From Bolinopsis microptera (Eukaryota > Ctenophora > Tentaculata > Lobata > Bolinopsidae), in assembly GCF_026151205.1 (NCBI RefSeq), contig NC_087076.1, positions 620,001 through 684,000 on the forward strand: DNA of 64,000 bases. The letters are read 5' to 3'. Position numbers and translations under genes: made by a program. Position 1 is the stretch's first letter; the number at the start of each line of letters is the position of its first letter. The notes under the pieces were generated by a model. It saw only the letters and a list, made by a program, of their open reading frames with translations. It did not search any database and had not been told where the DNA came from. Of this stretch, positions 34,581 to 46,922 are shown piece by piece.

Positions 34581-36051
34581 CCCCCCCCCCACCCCCCCCC
34601 CCCCCCTTGACCTCCCCAACAACGTTGCTAACACGACTATGACATAAAGCAGCGGGTGCCCCCCCCCCCCTTGACCTCCCCAACAACGTTGCTAACACGA
34701 CTATGACATAAAGCAGCGGGTGCCCCCCCCCCCTTGACCTCCCCCAACAACGTTGCTAGCACGACTATGACATAAAGCAGCGGGTGCCCCCCCCCCCTTG
34801 ACCTCCCCACAACGTTGCTAACACGACTATGACATAAAGCAGCGGGTGCCCCCCCCCCCCCTTGACCTCCCCAACAACGTTGCTAGCACGACTATGACAT
34901 AAAGCAGCGGGTGCCCCCCCCCCCCCCTTGACCTCCCCACAACGTTGCTAGCACGACTATGACATAAAGCAGCGGGTGCCCCCCCCCCCCCCTTGACCTC
35001 CCCACAACGTTGCTAACACGACTATGACATAAAGCAGCGGGTGCCCCCCCCCCCCCTTGACCTCCCCAACAACGTTGCTAACACGACTATGACATAAAGC
35101 AGCGGGTGCCCCCCCCCCCTTGACCTCCCCCAACAACGTTGCTAGCACGACTATGACATAAAGCAGCGGGTGCCCCCCACCCCCCCCCTTGACCTCCCCA
35201 ACAACGTTGCTAACACGACTATGACATAAAGCAGCGGGTGCCCCCCCCCCCTTGACCTCCCCGCACAACGTTGCTAACACGACTATGACATAAAGCAGCG
35301 GGTGCCCCCCCCCCCCCCCCCTTGACCTCCCCCAACAACGTTGCTAGCACGACTATGACATAAAGCAGCGGGTGCCCCCCCCCCCCCCCCCTTGACCTCC
35401 CCACAACGTTGCTAACACGACTATGACATAAAGCAGCGGGTGGCTCCCCCCCCCCCCCCCCCCCCTTGACCTCCCCCAACAACGTTGCTAACACGACTAT
35501 GACATAAAGCAGCGGGTGGCTCCCCCCCCCCCCCTTGACCTCCCCCAACAACGTTGCTAGCACGACTATGACATAAAGCAGCGGGTGCCCCCCCCCCTTG
35601 ACCTCCCCACAACGTTGCTAACACGACTATGACATAAAGCAGCGGGTGGCTCCCCCCCCCCCCCTTGACCTCCCCCAACAACGTTGCTAACACGACTATG
35701 ACATAAAGCAGCGGGTGGCTCCCCCCCCCCTCTTGACCTCCCCCAACAACGTTGCTAACACGACTATGACATAAAGCAGCGGGTGCCCCCCCCCCCCTTG
35801 ACCTCCCCGCACAACGTTGCTAACACGACTATGACATAAAGCAGCGGGTGCCCCCCCCCCCCTTGACCTCCCCCAACAACGTTGCTAGCACGACTATGAC
35901 ATAAAGCAGCGGGTGCCCCCCCCCCCCCCCCTTGACCTCCCCACAACGTTGCTAACACGACTATGACATAAAGCAGCGGGTGGCCCCCCCCCCCCTTGAC
36001 CTCCCCGCACAACGTTGCTAACACGACTATGACATAAAGCAGCGGGTGGCT
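34581..36051. repeat. ~64-bp array with long poly-C tracts, about 22 copies
   Basis: Each unit has a C-run of about 9-19 bases, TTGACCTCCCCAACAACGTT, GCTAACACGACTATGACATA and AAGCAGCGGGTG. C-run length varies from unit to unit, so unit length is about 61-72 bp. Variants are GCTAGCACG and GGGTGGCT. The palindrome CAACGTTG is in every unit. The evenly spaced G-runs on the minus strand are candidates for G-quadruplexes and the C-strand for i-motifs. Minus frames reading LATLLGEVKGGG are artefacts. Confidence 0.95.
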
Positions 36052-36126
36052 CTCTAGAGGAGAGTACACAGCAATTCGTTAATTATAAACCAATGTTAAT
36101 TAGGAGACCATGTTATGTGTAAGTGT

Positions 36127-36245
36127 GTATTTCTATGTGTGTGTGTGTGTTTGTACAATTAATTGTGCATGCGTATTGCGTACATGCGTACATGCATGGG
36201 TCGGTGGGTGGGTTGGTCGGTGGGTGGGTTGGTGGGTTGTTAGTG
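36127..36245. repeat. (TG)n patch and GGT/GGGT-rich tract
   Basis: A TG run near 36135-36152 is followed at 36198-36238 by GGGTCGGTGGGTGGGTTGGT repeated about twice. Several GGG runs lie within short loops, borderline for G-quadruplex formation. Confidence 0.75.
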
Positions 36246-36340
36246 ACGTCAGCAATAATAGACAGTTAGGTATTTAGGGAAGCAACAATTCGCGGTGATA
36301 ATTTGCAGAGCTCCGTTCTGCAACGGAAACAGGAGTCTGC

Positions 36341-36604
36341 GTGAGTGAGTGAGTGAGTGAGTGAGTGAGTGAGTGAGTGAGTGAGTGAGTGAGTGAGTGA
36401 GTGAGTGAGTGAGTGAGTGAGTGAGTGAGTGAGTGAGTGAGTGAGTGAGTGAGTGAGTGAGTGAGTGAGTGAGTGAGTGAGTGAGTGAGTGAGTGAGTGA
36501 GTGAGTGAGTGAGTGAGTGAGTGAGTGAGTGAGTGAGTGAGTGAGTGAGTGAGTGAGTGAGTGAGTGAGTGAGTGAGTGTGTGAGTGAGTGAGTGAGTGA
36601 GTGA
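36341..36604. repeat. (GTGA)n tetranucleotide microsatellite, 66 copies
   Basis: Uninterrupted except for one GTGT at about 36579. The minus strand reads a Thr-His-Ser-Leu peptide repeat. Confidence 0.97.
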
Positions 36605-36769
36605 CGCTGAATTTGTAGTATAAAAGCAACTCGCTACACCTGTCTCTAATATTCACGAGGCAATTAATTAGCAAAGCAAAGTAGTTCAACACAATGAAGC
36701 AGTGAAAGGTATAGAGGTCAGGCTAGGACTACAAGTACAGTGTACATTCAAAGTCAGAGAGATAGCTGT
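36605..36769. other. Unique spacer
   Basis: Short non-repetitive stretch without a recognised feature. Confidence 0.45.
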
Positions 36770-36862
36770 GACAAGGTACCGATCATAGCTATGTGACAAG
36801 GTACCGAGCATAGCTATGTGACCAGGTACCGAGCATAGCTATGTGACCAGGTACCGATCGTA
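36770..36862. repeat. 25-bp repeat, about 4 copies
   Basis: The unit is CATAGCTATGTGACCAGGTA then CCGAG. It includes the 10-bp palindrome CATAGCTATG and GGTACC. Confidence 0.9.
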
Positions 36863-37357
36863 CCAAACCTCGATATTAATTCATACACCACCCAGGCTGT
36901 GGAATGAGTTATATTTATATAACTATGAGTATAATATAAATAGTCAGGTTTGGGACTAAACAAGGTCCATTAAGTGCGGGACCCCTCAGACCGAGAGTAA
37001 TTAAGTTTAATAGATGTTGACAAAGACTGGGAGCTGATGGCAGGACCCCCGCCTTGTAATTCACACCGTCCTGTTGACAGGTGCAGCTCACATATTAGCT
37101 CACATAGTATAAAGGCATTGTCACTTGCTGGGAGATTGCTTGTCCTGGGCTGGTGCACCATTAGTTACCATAGTTACACTACTAGGTGCACCATTAGCAG
37201 CCACTAGCTAAACTAACACTCCCACCCCCAAGCTTTCAAGGTGGTAGTAACAGCAATAAAATAGTTAAACATCAATTTTACAAATCGTGGTTCAATCTAA
37301 ATAAAAAGTAATTGTAAACCATTTTGCACATTGCCTGAATTGGTTCCGTCTGAAAGA
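36863..37357. other. Unique stretch, no gene seen
   Basis: Contains a short TAGTTACCATAGTTACACTA block (37152-37178) similar to the block inside some ~68-bp satellite units. A 63-codon minus frame at 36970-37161 has no recognisable domain. Confidence 0.45.
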
Positions 37358-37964
37358 GCGACTAGTAGGACTCTCATCCTCGGTGTCGCGCGACTAGTAG
37401 GACTCTTATCCTCGGTGTCGCGCGACTAGTAGGACTCCCATCCTCGGTGTCGCGCGACTAGTAGGACTCCCATCCTCGGTGTCGTGCGACTAGTAGGACT
37501 CCCATCCTCGGTGTCACGCGACTAGTAGGACTCTCATCCTCGGTGTCGCGCGACTAGTAGGACTCCCATCCTCGGTGTCGTGCGACTAGTAGGACTCCCA
37601 TCCTCGGTGTCGCGCGACTAGTAGGACTCCCATCCTCGGTGTCGCGCGACTAGTAGGACTCCCATCCTCGGTGTCACGCGACTAGTAGGACTCCCATCCT
37701 CGGTGTCGCGCGAATAGTAGGACTCCCATCCTCGGTGTCGCGCGACTATTAGGACTCCCATCCTCGGTGTCGTGCGACTAGTAGGACTTTCATCCTCGGT
37801 GTCGCGCGACTAGTAAGACTCTCATCTTCGATGTCGCGCGACTATTAGGACTCCCATCCTCGGTGTCGTGCGACTAGTAGGACTCCAATCCTCGGTGTCG
37901 CGCGACTAGTAGGGCTCCCATCCTTGGTGTCGCGCGACTAGTAGGACTCTCATCCTCGGTGTCG
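37358..37964. repeat. 32-bp minisatellite, 19 copies
   Basis: The unit is GCGCGACTAGTAGGACTCCC followed by ATCCTCGGTGTC. Variants are CTCTCATC, GTGCGAC, CACGCGAC and GACTATTAGG. It is CpG-rich compared with its surroundings. Confidence 0.96.
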
Positions 37965-38931
37965 CCAAATGTACAGTAACTATTTGGGAGGTATATGTGC
38001 AATGTCGCCAAATGTACAGTAACTATTTGTGAGGTATATGTGTAATGTCGCCAAATGTACAGTAACTATTTGTGAGGTATACGTGTAATGTCGCCAAATG
38101 TACAGTAACTATTTGTGAGGTATACGTGTAATGTCGCCAAATGTACAGTAACTATTTGTGAGGTATATGTGTAATGTCGCCAAATGTACAGTAACTATTT
38201 GTGAGGTATACGTGTAATGTCGCCAAATGTACAGTAACTATTTGTGAGGTATACGTGTAATGTCGCCAAATGTACAGTAACTATTTGTGAGGTATACGTG
38301 TAATGTCGCCAAATGTACAGTAACTATTTGTGAGGTATACGTGTAATGTCGCCAAATGTACAGTAACTATTTGCGAGGTATATGTGTAATGTCGCCAAAT
38401 GTACAGTAACTATTTGTGAGGTATATGTGTAATGTCGCCAAATGTACAGTAACTATTTGTGAGGTATATGTGTAATGTCGCCAAATGTACAGTAACTATT
38501 TGTGAGGTATATGTGCAATGTCGCCAAATGTACAGTAACTATTTGTGAGGTATATGTGTAATGTCGCCAAATGTACAGAAACTATTTGTGAGGTATATGT
38601 GTAATGTCGCCAAATGTACAGAAACTATTTGTGAGGTATATGTGTAATGTCGCCAAATGTACAGTAACTATTTGTGAGGTATATGTGTAATGTCGCCAAA
38701 TGTACAGAAACTATTTGTGAGGTATATGTGTAATGTCGCCAAATGTACAGTAACTATTTGTGAGGTATACGTGTAATGTCGCCAAATGTACAGTAACTAT
38801 TTGTGAGGTATACGTGTAATGTCACCAAATGTACAGTAACTATTTGTGAGGTATATGTGTAATGTCGCTAAATGTACAGTAACTATTTGTGAGGTATATG
38901 TGTAATGTCGCCAAATGTACAGTAACTATTT
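37961..38931. repeat. 43-bp minisatellite, about 22.5 copies
   Basis: The unit is GCCAAATGTACAGTAACTAT, TTGTGAGGTATATGTGTAAT then GTC. The main variants are TATACGTG for TATATGTG and ACAGAAAC for ACAGTAAC. It joins the 32-bp array without a spacer at GGTGTCGCC. Confidence 0.96.
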
Positions 38932-39343
38932 AGTATATATATATGTGTAATGTGTATGTCAGCACATACAACACTACTACGTAAGCAGCACTAACTGATT
39001 TAGTTTTTGTAACTGTTAAACCCGTAGTTAGTATATAGTGTGAAACTACCCCGGCTAGATTCATGGCACCTTTCACATTTCCGGACTGTTTACAAGAAAA
39101 TAGAATTTGTAATGAAAAGCTACTCATTTTGCATTAGGAACGGCTTTTTCCCATATAGAAATTAAATTATATAATATAGAAATTAAATATATAAGTATAG
39201 CCAATTTAAAAAACCATGGCACTGATTATGAGAAAAATGCTAATGACACAGCTGGAAGCCAGTTAATTAATTGCCCACGGTTAATTGCGGTAAAACCAGC
39301 TGAGTGAAGACTAATCAAATCGGACTTGTTAATAGCGCCTAGT
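38932..39343. other. Unique stretch, no gene seen
   Basis: AT-rich sequence. A 65-codon minus frame at 38930-39127 has no recognisable domain and begins inside the array. Confidence 0.45.
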
Positions 39344-39488
39344 TGGTAAGTCATGTTCTGAACACAAGCTAAGCTAATACTCACCAACTTAGCTTTTATT
39401 CAGAACATGACTTACCAACTTAGCTTTTATTCAGAACATGACTTACCAGCTTAGCTTGTGTTCAGAACATGACTTACCAGCTGGTAAG
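39344..39488. repeat. Foldback element: perfect 32-bp inverted repeat with internal copies
   Basis: The left arm 39344-39375 (starts TGGTAAGTCATGTTCTGAAC) is the exact reverse complement of 39448-39479. The 72-bp spacer holds two further copies of CAGAACATGACTTACCA in the right-arm orientation. The right arm runs into CTTACCAGCTGGTAAG (39473-39488), a perfect 16-bp palindrome. The sequence can fold in several ways. I found no target-site duplication, so a MITE remnant is only one possibility. Confidence 0.88.
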
Positions 39489-39865
39489 CTGAGTACCAAC
39501 AAGCTAGGTTGGTAAGTGAAGATCTGAAGCCAAGCTAGATACGCAGTACAAAGAAATTAGGAAAGAATAAAACTACACTACAAAGATAGCTAAGAGATTA
39601 AGAAACAAGGAAACTACAAGGTACAGGTGTTACTACTACACAGAGTTGCGTTGTAACACCTCTATAAACAGCTGTTCTGTAAATAAAAGAAACAGTATCA
39701 GTAAGACTAGGAAGATGTCGCAGCAAATAGCAAGCAATACCAAGTGTGCTCTAAGATACCTAGTACATTAGTATTATCTTTCCTCATCATAACACGACAT
39801 GCACGCTCTGTAATCTGTACTTGTAGAACTCAGGCCTGAACTCAATAGTAGCAGTGGACATATTA
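39489..39865. other. Unique stretch, no gene seen
   Basis: Non-repetitive AT-rich sequence between the foldback element and the 30-bp array. Confidence 0.45.
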
Positions 39866-42167
39866 TACACTGTACGATAGAGCAAGAACACCCACTACAC
39901 TGTACGATAGAGCAATAACACCCACTACACTGTACGATAGAGCAAGAACAGCCACTACACTGTACGATAGAGCAAGACCACCCACTACACTGTACGATAG
40001 AGCAAGACCACCCACTACACTGTACGATAGAGCAAGAACACCCGCTACACTGTACGATAGAGCAAGAACACCCACTACACTGTACGATAGAGCAAGACCA
40101 CCCACTACACTGTACGATAGAGCAAGAACACCCACTACACTGTACGATAGAGCAAGAACACCCACTACACTGTACGATAGAGCAAGACCACCCACTACAC
40201 TGTACGATAGAGCAAGAACACCCACTACACTGTACGATAGAGCAAGACCACCCACTACACTGTACGATAGAGCAATAACACCCACTACACTGTACGATAG
40301 AGCAAGAACAGCCACTACACTGTACGATAGAGCAAGACCACCCACTACACTGTACGATAGAGCAAGACCACCCACTAAACTGTACGATAGAGCAAGAACA
40401 CCCGCTACACTGTACGATAGAGCAAGAACACCCACTACACTGTACGATAGAGCAAGAACACCCACTACACTGTACGATAGAGCAAGACCACCCACTACAC
40501 TGTACGATAGAGCAAGACCACCCACTACACTGTACGATAGAGCAAGAACACCCACTACACTGTACGATAGAGCAAGACCACCCACTACACTGTACGATAG
40601 AGCAAGAACACCCACTACACTGTACGATAGAGCAAGACCACCCACTACACTGTACGATAGAGCAAGACCACCCACTACACTGTACGATAGAGCAAGAACA
40701 GCCCACTACACTGTACGATAGAGCAAGACCACCCACTACACTGTACGATAGAGCAAGACCACCCACTACACTGTACGATAGAGCAAGAACACCCACTACA
40801 CTGTACGATAGAGCAAGAACACCCACTACACTGTACGATAGAGCAAGAACACCCACTACACTGTACGATAGAGCAAGACCACCCACTACACTGTACGATA
40901 GAGCAAGACCACCCACTACACTGTACGATAGAGCAAGAACACCCGCTACACTGTACGATAGAGCAAGAACACCCACTACACTGTACGATAGAGCAAGAAC
41001 ACCCACTACACTGTACGATAGAGCAAGACCACCCACTACACTGTACGATAGAGCAAGACCACCCACTACACTGTACGATAGAGCAAGAACACCCACTACA
41101 CTGTACGATAGAGCAAGACCACCCACTACACTGTACGATAGAGCAAGAACACCCACTACACTGTACGATAGAGCAAGACCACCCACTACACTGTACGATA
41201 GAGCAAGACCACCCACTACACTGTACGATAGAGCAAGAACAGCCACTACACTGTACGATAGAGCAAGACCACCCACTACACTGTACGATAGAGCAAGACC
41301 ACCCACTACACTGTACGATAGAGCAAGAACACCCGCTACACTGTACGATAGAGCAAGAACACCCACTACACTGTACGATAGAGCAAGAACACCCACTACA
41401 CTGTACGATAGAGCAAGACCACCCACTACACTGTACGATAGAGCAAGACCACCCACTACACTGTACGATAGAGCAAGACCACCCACTACACTGTACGATA
41501 GAGCAAGACCACCCACTACACTGTACGATAGAGCAAGACCACCCACTACACTGTACGATAGAGCAAGAACACCCACTACACTGTACGATAGAGCAAGAAC
41601 ACCCACTACACTGTAAGATAGAGCAAGAACACCCACTACACTGTACGATAGAGCAAGACCACCCACTACACTGTACGATAGAGCAAGATCACCCACTACA
41701 CTGTACGATAGAGCAAGACCACCCACTACACTGTACGATAGAGCAAGAACACCCACTACACTGTACGATAGAGCAAGAACACCCTCTACACTGTACGATA
41801 GAGCAAGAACACCCACTACACTGTACGATAGAGCAAGAACACCCACTACACTGTACGATAGAGCAAGAACACCCACTACACTGTACGATAGAGCAAGACC
41901 ACCCACTACACTGTACGATAGGGCAAGACCACCCACTACACTGTACGATAGAGCAAGAACACCCACTACACTGTACGATAGAGCAAGAACACCCACTACA
42001 CTGTACGATAGAGCAAGACCACCCACTACACTGTACGATAGAGCAAGACCACCCACTACACAGTACGATAGAGCAAGAACACCCACTACACTGTACGATA
42101 GAGCAAGAAAACCCAATACACTGTACGATAGAGCAAGAACACCCACCACACTGTACGATAGAGCAAA
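39866..42167. repeat. 30-bp minisatellite, about 77 copies
   Basis: The unit is TACACTGTACGATAGAGCAA then GAACACCCAC or GACCACCCAC. The A/C choice at the third base of the second block is a frequent two-state variant. A rarer CCCGC form sits at about 40042, 40403, 40943 and 41333. The minus strand is open for 838 codons and reads VLALSYSVVG repeats, but a single inserted base near 40701 shifts the repeat to a cysteine-rich peptide in mid-array, so I do not annotate a protein. Confidence 0.97.
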
Positions 42168-42455
42168 AACTCCGCAAGCAACCCAGCAGCCACAGCAAAC
42201 TGTTCTCCTCTTTACCACACGGAAACAGACAAGAAATCTAACCTGCCAATCGGAACACAGTATTCGGGCCACGTGGCACAAATGGACCAATGAGAAGCAA
42301 CTGATCCGTCCGGCTCACCAACCACAGAGCAGAATGGAGGCAGGAGGTAGAAATTGGGATGGATTACCACTTCTCATGATATTATTTGGTACGTAGTAAT
42401 TGAAGTAATTGTGTATTCTTATTACCCGCAGTGGGTTATCAGCACCAAGACATAA
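42168..42455. other. Unique spacer
   Basis: About 290 bp of mixed sequence. No gene seen. Confidence 0.45.
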
Positions 42456-43638
42456 TACAGTACACTGGAGTTAACACAGTACACTGGAGTTAACACGGTA
42501 CACTGGAGTTAACACGGTACACTGGAGTTAACACGGTACACTGGAGTTAACACGGTACACTGGAGTTAACACGGTACACTGGAGTTAACACGGTACACTG
42601 GAGTTAACACGGTACACTGGAGTTAACACGGTACACTGGAGTTAACACAGTACACTGGAGTTAACACAGTACACTGAAATTAACACAGTACACTGGAGTT
42701 AACATGGTACACTGGAGTTAACACAGTACACTGGAGTTAACATGGTACACTAGAGTTAACATGGTACACTGGAGTTAACACAGTACACTGGAGTTAACAT
42801 GGTACACTGAAGTTAACACGGTACACTAGAGTTAACACAGTACACTGAAGTAAACATGGTACACTGGAGTTAACACGGTACACTGGAGTTAACATGGTAC
42901 ACTGGAGTTAACACGGTACACTGGAGTTAACACAGTACACTGGAGTAAACATGGTACACTGGAGTTAACACGGTACACTGGAGTTAACATGGTACACTGG
43001 AGTTAACACGGTACACTGGAGTTAACACGGTACACTGGAGTTAACATGGTACACTTGAGTTAACACAGTACACTGAAATTAATACGGTACACTGAAGTTA
43101 ACACAGTACACTGGAGTTAACATAGTACACTAGAGTTAACACGGTACACTGGAGTTAACACAGTACATTGGAGTTAACACGGTACACTGAAGTTAACACA
43201 GTACACTGGAGTTAACATAGTACACTAGAGTTAACACGGTACACTGGAGTTAACACAGTACACTGGAGTTAACACAGTACACTGAAGTTAACATAGTACA
43301 CTGGAGTTAACACAGTACACTGGAGTTAACAAGGTACACTGGAGTTAACATGGTACACTGAAGTTAACACGGTACACTGGAGTTAACACGGTACACTGAA
43401 GTTAACACGGTACACTGGAGTTAACATGGTACACTGGAGTTAACATGGTACACTGGAGTTAACACGGTACACTGGAGTTAACACAGTACACTGGAGTTAA
43501 CACAGTACACTGGAGTTAACACTGTACACTGGAGTTAACACGGTACACTGGAGTTAACACGGTACACTGGAGTTAACATGGTACACTGGAGTTAACACGG
43601 TACACTGGAGTTAACACAGTACACTGGAGTTAACACTG
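42456..43638. repeat. 19-bp minisatellite (GGTACACTGGAGTTAACAC), about 62 copies
   Basis: Variable sites are ACACGG/ACACAG/ACATGG/ACATAG and CTGGAG/CTGAAG/CTAGAG. The unit contains the palindrome GTTAAC. Confidence 0.97.
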
Positions 43639-43793
43639 TTTGAAGATACAATGGAAAGAGTAGATGTTATAACTGCAGTGCCCCCCCCCCCCCTGTTAAA
43701 TTAGGATTGTATTAAAACCCTAAACAACTGTTTGAAGATACAATGGAAAGAGTAGATGTAATAACTGCAGTGCCCCCCCCCCCCCCCCCTGTT
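43636..43793. repeat. Direct duplication ending in poly-C
   Basis: CTGTTTGAAGATACAATGGA through ACTGCAGTG and a C-run occurs at 43636-43697 and again at 43728-43793, offset 92 bp. The copies differ by one base (GTTATAAC/GTAATAAC) and C-run length. The first copy starts within the last 19-bp unit. Confidence 0.9.
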
Positions 43794-44015
43794 GTAATAA
43801 TATGTAATGGCTAATAGTAATGATAAGTGCATTATGCTGCAACATGCGTCAATACAAAGGACATGTCTAGTAATAGTATGTAATGTCTTGGCAAGATTTC
43901 TAGTTGAAACATTGTACGTCTGCTCTACAACTGTTAACAGCACAAAGTAAGCTAAGTCAAATAGCTAGGTAATATAATATATAACGTGGTCTAAAGTCTG
44001 GTGCTCAGCTGTAAG
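43794..44015. other. Unique spacer
   Basis: AT-rich sequence, no gene seen. Confidence 0.45.
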
Positions 44016-44275
44016 TAATAACAGTAACTCTTTACTATACTTATGAAGGGGGGGGGGGGGGGTAGTAACTCTTTACTACCCTTATAAAGGCGGGGGTAGT
44101 AACTCTTTGCTATACTTATAAAGGGGGGGGGGGGGGGGGGGGTAGTAACTCTTTACTATACTTATAAAGGGGGGGGGGGCAGTAACTCTTTACTATACTT
44201 ATTATAAAGGGAAGGGGGGGCAGTAACTCTTTACTATACTTATAAAGGGGGGGGGGGGGGCAGTAACTCTTTGTT
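44016..44275. repeat. ~40-bp repeat with poly-G tracts, 6 copies
   Basis: The unit is AGTAACTCTTTACTATACTT then ATAAA and a G-run of about 5-19 bases, ending GGTAGT or GGCAGT. G-run length differs in every copy. Confidence 0.92.
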
Positions 44276-44702
44276 ACAGACATGCACTTCAGTGGGCTGA
44301 TATGCACAGTGGGGTGATATGCACTAATATTTATTTATGTAAAGAGCAGTTTGTCATATATAATAATATAATGGATGAGCATGAGTGACATGACGTTACC
44401 GCACGAATTTAGGAAAGGTATGTTCAACCGTACAGTCGCTTGATGGGGGGTGCTTGATGAGGGGGTGCTTGATGAGGGGAGCGCTTGATGCTAACAATTG
44501 TCAGAAACAACTCAAGTTTGAAATGTCACCTCACTGAAGTCAAATGAGAACTTGGCCTGCAGTTCAAGAACAGTATAAGGCATAAAGGGTTTTATAATAA
44601 GGCGGCAATATAACACTTGATAGAACAGGAGCTGGTAAATATTCTGCCTGCAAGGGATAATTGAAATATAGAAGCTGGCAATCAAGCCAAGCATGCAAAA
44701 TT
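44276..44702. other. Unique stretch, no gene seen
   Basis: Contains a small GATGAGGGGGTGCTTGAT-type repeat near 44440-44490. No ORF of note. Confidence 0.45.
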
Positions 44703-46539
44703 TTCCCTGATCCCCAGGTTTCTATTCCGAGCAAGGTATCAGTTCCCTGGTCCCCAGGTTTCTATTCCGAGCAAGGTATCAGTTCCCTGATCCCCAGGTT
44801 TCTATTCCAAGCAAGGTGTCAGTTCCCTGATCCCCAGGTTTCTATTCCGAGCAAGGTATCAGTTCCCTGATCCCCAGGTTTCTATTCCGAGCAAGGCATC
44901 AGTTCCCTGATCCCCAGGTTTCTATTCCGAGCAAGGTATCAGTTCCCTGATCCCCAGGTTTCTATTCCGAGCAAGGTATCAGTTCCCTGATCCCCAGGTT
45001 TCTATTCCGAGCAAGGTGTCAGTTCCCTGATCCCCAGGTTTCTATTCCGAGCAAGGTATCAGTTCCCTGATCCCCAGGTTTCTATTCTGAGCAAGGTATC
45101 AGTTCCCTGATTCCCAGGTTTCTATTCCGAGCAAAATAGATCAGTTCCCTGATCCCCAGGTTTCTATTCCGAGCAAGGTATCAGTTCCCTGATCCCTAGG
45201 TTTCTATTCCGAGCAAGGTATCAGTTCCCTGATTCCCAGGTTTCTATTTAGAGCAAGGTATCAGTTCCCTGATCCCCAGGTTTCTATTCCGAGCAAAATA
45301 GATCAGTTCCCTGATCCCCAGGTTTCTATTCCGAGCAAGGTATCAGTTCCGTGATTCCCAGGTTTCTATTCTGAGCAAGGTATCAGTTCCCTGATCCCCA
45401 GGTTTCTATTCTGAGCAAGGTATCAGTTCCCTGATCCCCAGGTTTCTATTCCGAGCAAGGTATCAGTTCCCTGATCCCCAGGTTACTATTCCGAGCAAGG
45501 TATCAGCTCCCTGATCCCCAGGTTTCTATTCCGAGCAAGGTATCAGTTCCCTGATCCCCAGGTTTCTATTCCGAGCAAGGTATCAGTTCCCTGATCCCCA
45601 GGTTTCTATTCCGAGCAAGGTATCAGTTCCCTGATCCCCAGGTTTCTATTCCGAGCAAGGTATCAGTTCCCTGATCCCCAGGTTTCTATTCCGAGCAAGG
45701 TATCAGTTCCCTGATCCCCAGGTTTCTATTCCGAGCAAGGTATCAGTTCCCTGATCCCCAGGTTTCTATTCCGAGCAAGGTATCAGTTCCCTGATCCCCA
45801 GGTTTCTATTCCGAGCAAGGTATCAGTTCCCTGATCCCCAGGTTTCTATTCCTAGCAAGGTATCAGTTCCCCGATCCACAGGTTTTTATTCTGAGCAAGG
45901 TATCAGTTCCCTGATCCCCAGGTTTCTATTCTGAGCAAGGTGTCAGTTCCCTGATCCCCAGGTTTCTATTCTGAGCAAGGTATCAGTTCCCTGATCCCCA
46001 GGTTTCTATTCCGAGCAAGGTATCAGTTCCCTGGTCCCCAGGTTTCTATTCTGAGCAAGGTGTCAGTTCCCTGATCCCCAGGTTTCTATTCCGAGCAAGG
46101 TATCAGTTCCCTGATTCCCAGGTTTCTATTCTGAGCAAGGTATCAGTTCCCTGATTCCCAGGTTTCTATTCTGAGCAAGGTATCAGTTCCCTGATCCCCA
46201 GGTTTCTATTCTGAGCAAGGTATCAGTTCCCCGATCCACAGGTTTTTATTCTGAGCAAGGTATCAGTTCCCAGATCCCCAGGTTTCTATTCCGAGCAAGG
46301 TATCAGTTCCCTGATCCCCAGGTTTCTATTCCGAGCAAGGTATCAGTTCCCTGATCCCCAGGTTTCTATTCCGAGCAAGGTATCAGCTCCCTGATCCCCA
46401 GGTTTCTATTCTGAGCAAGGTATCAGTTCCCTGATCCCCAGGTTTCTATTCCGAGCAAGGTATCAGTTCCCTGATCCCCAGGTTTCTATTCCGAGCAAGG
46501 TATCAGTTCCCTGATCCCCAGGTTTCTATTCTGAGCAAG
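44703..46539. repeat. Second 40-bp minisatellite, about 46 copies
   Basis: The unit is TTCCCTGATCCCCAGGTTTC then TATTCCGAGCAAGGTATCAG. Variants are TTCTGAGC, GGTGTCAG, GATTCCCAGG and a 3-base insertion (AAAATAGATCAG) at about 45134 and 45296. It shares only its period with the array at 6971-15437. Confidence 0.97.
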
Positions 46540-46922
46540 TTTTATAAATGGGTAATGGGCTAACGTCCTGTAACCAATTCAGATAAAAATGAACAATAAA
46601 TAAAGAAGCTGGCATATTCAAGGTTTAAAACTAGAGGGTACATGATAATATGTTTAAAATTAATTTGGGTGTAATGATTTGTCAGAAAAGAACAAGCGCT
46701 CATATCGAGAGCAGACAGGAAGGCAGATTAATTAGGCCACTGTTACTTGTTACAAGTCACTATCAGTATTATGAATATTACCCCTTACCCGCAGTTCTAT
46801 ACAAACACCACCACCATGGAAGGACTACGAGCATTCAAATAAAAGACAAGGGTTGGGAGACGATATGGTTTATATGAGGGCTGCAATCTAATCAATAGAT
46901 TTATCTACACATTATCTAGTAT
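46540..46922. other. Unique stretch, no gene seen
   Basis: AT-rich sequence. A 75-codon plus frame at 46650-46877 has no domain I recognise. Confidence 0.4.

Noticed and set aside
39774-42290. 838-codon minus-strand ORF with hydrophobic VLALSYSVVG repeats and unique ends
   Set aside because: A one-base insertion in mid-array changes the repeat peptide to a cysteine-rich one without any effect on openness, and a second frame (39863-40675) carries the same peptide. This is fortuitous openness of a 30-bp unit.
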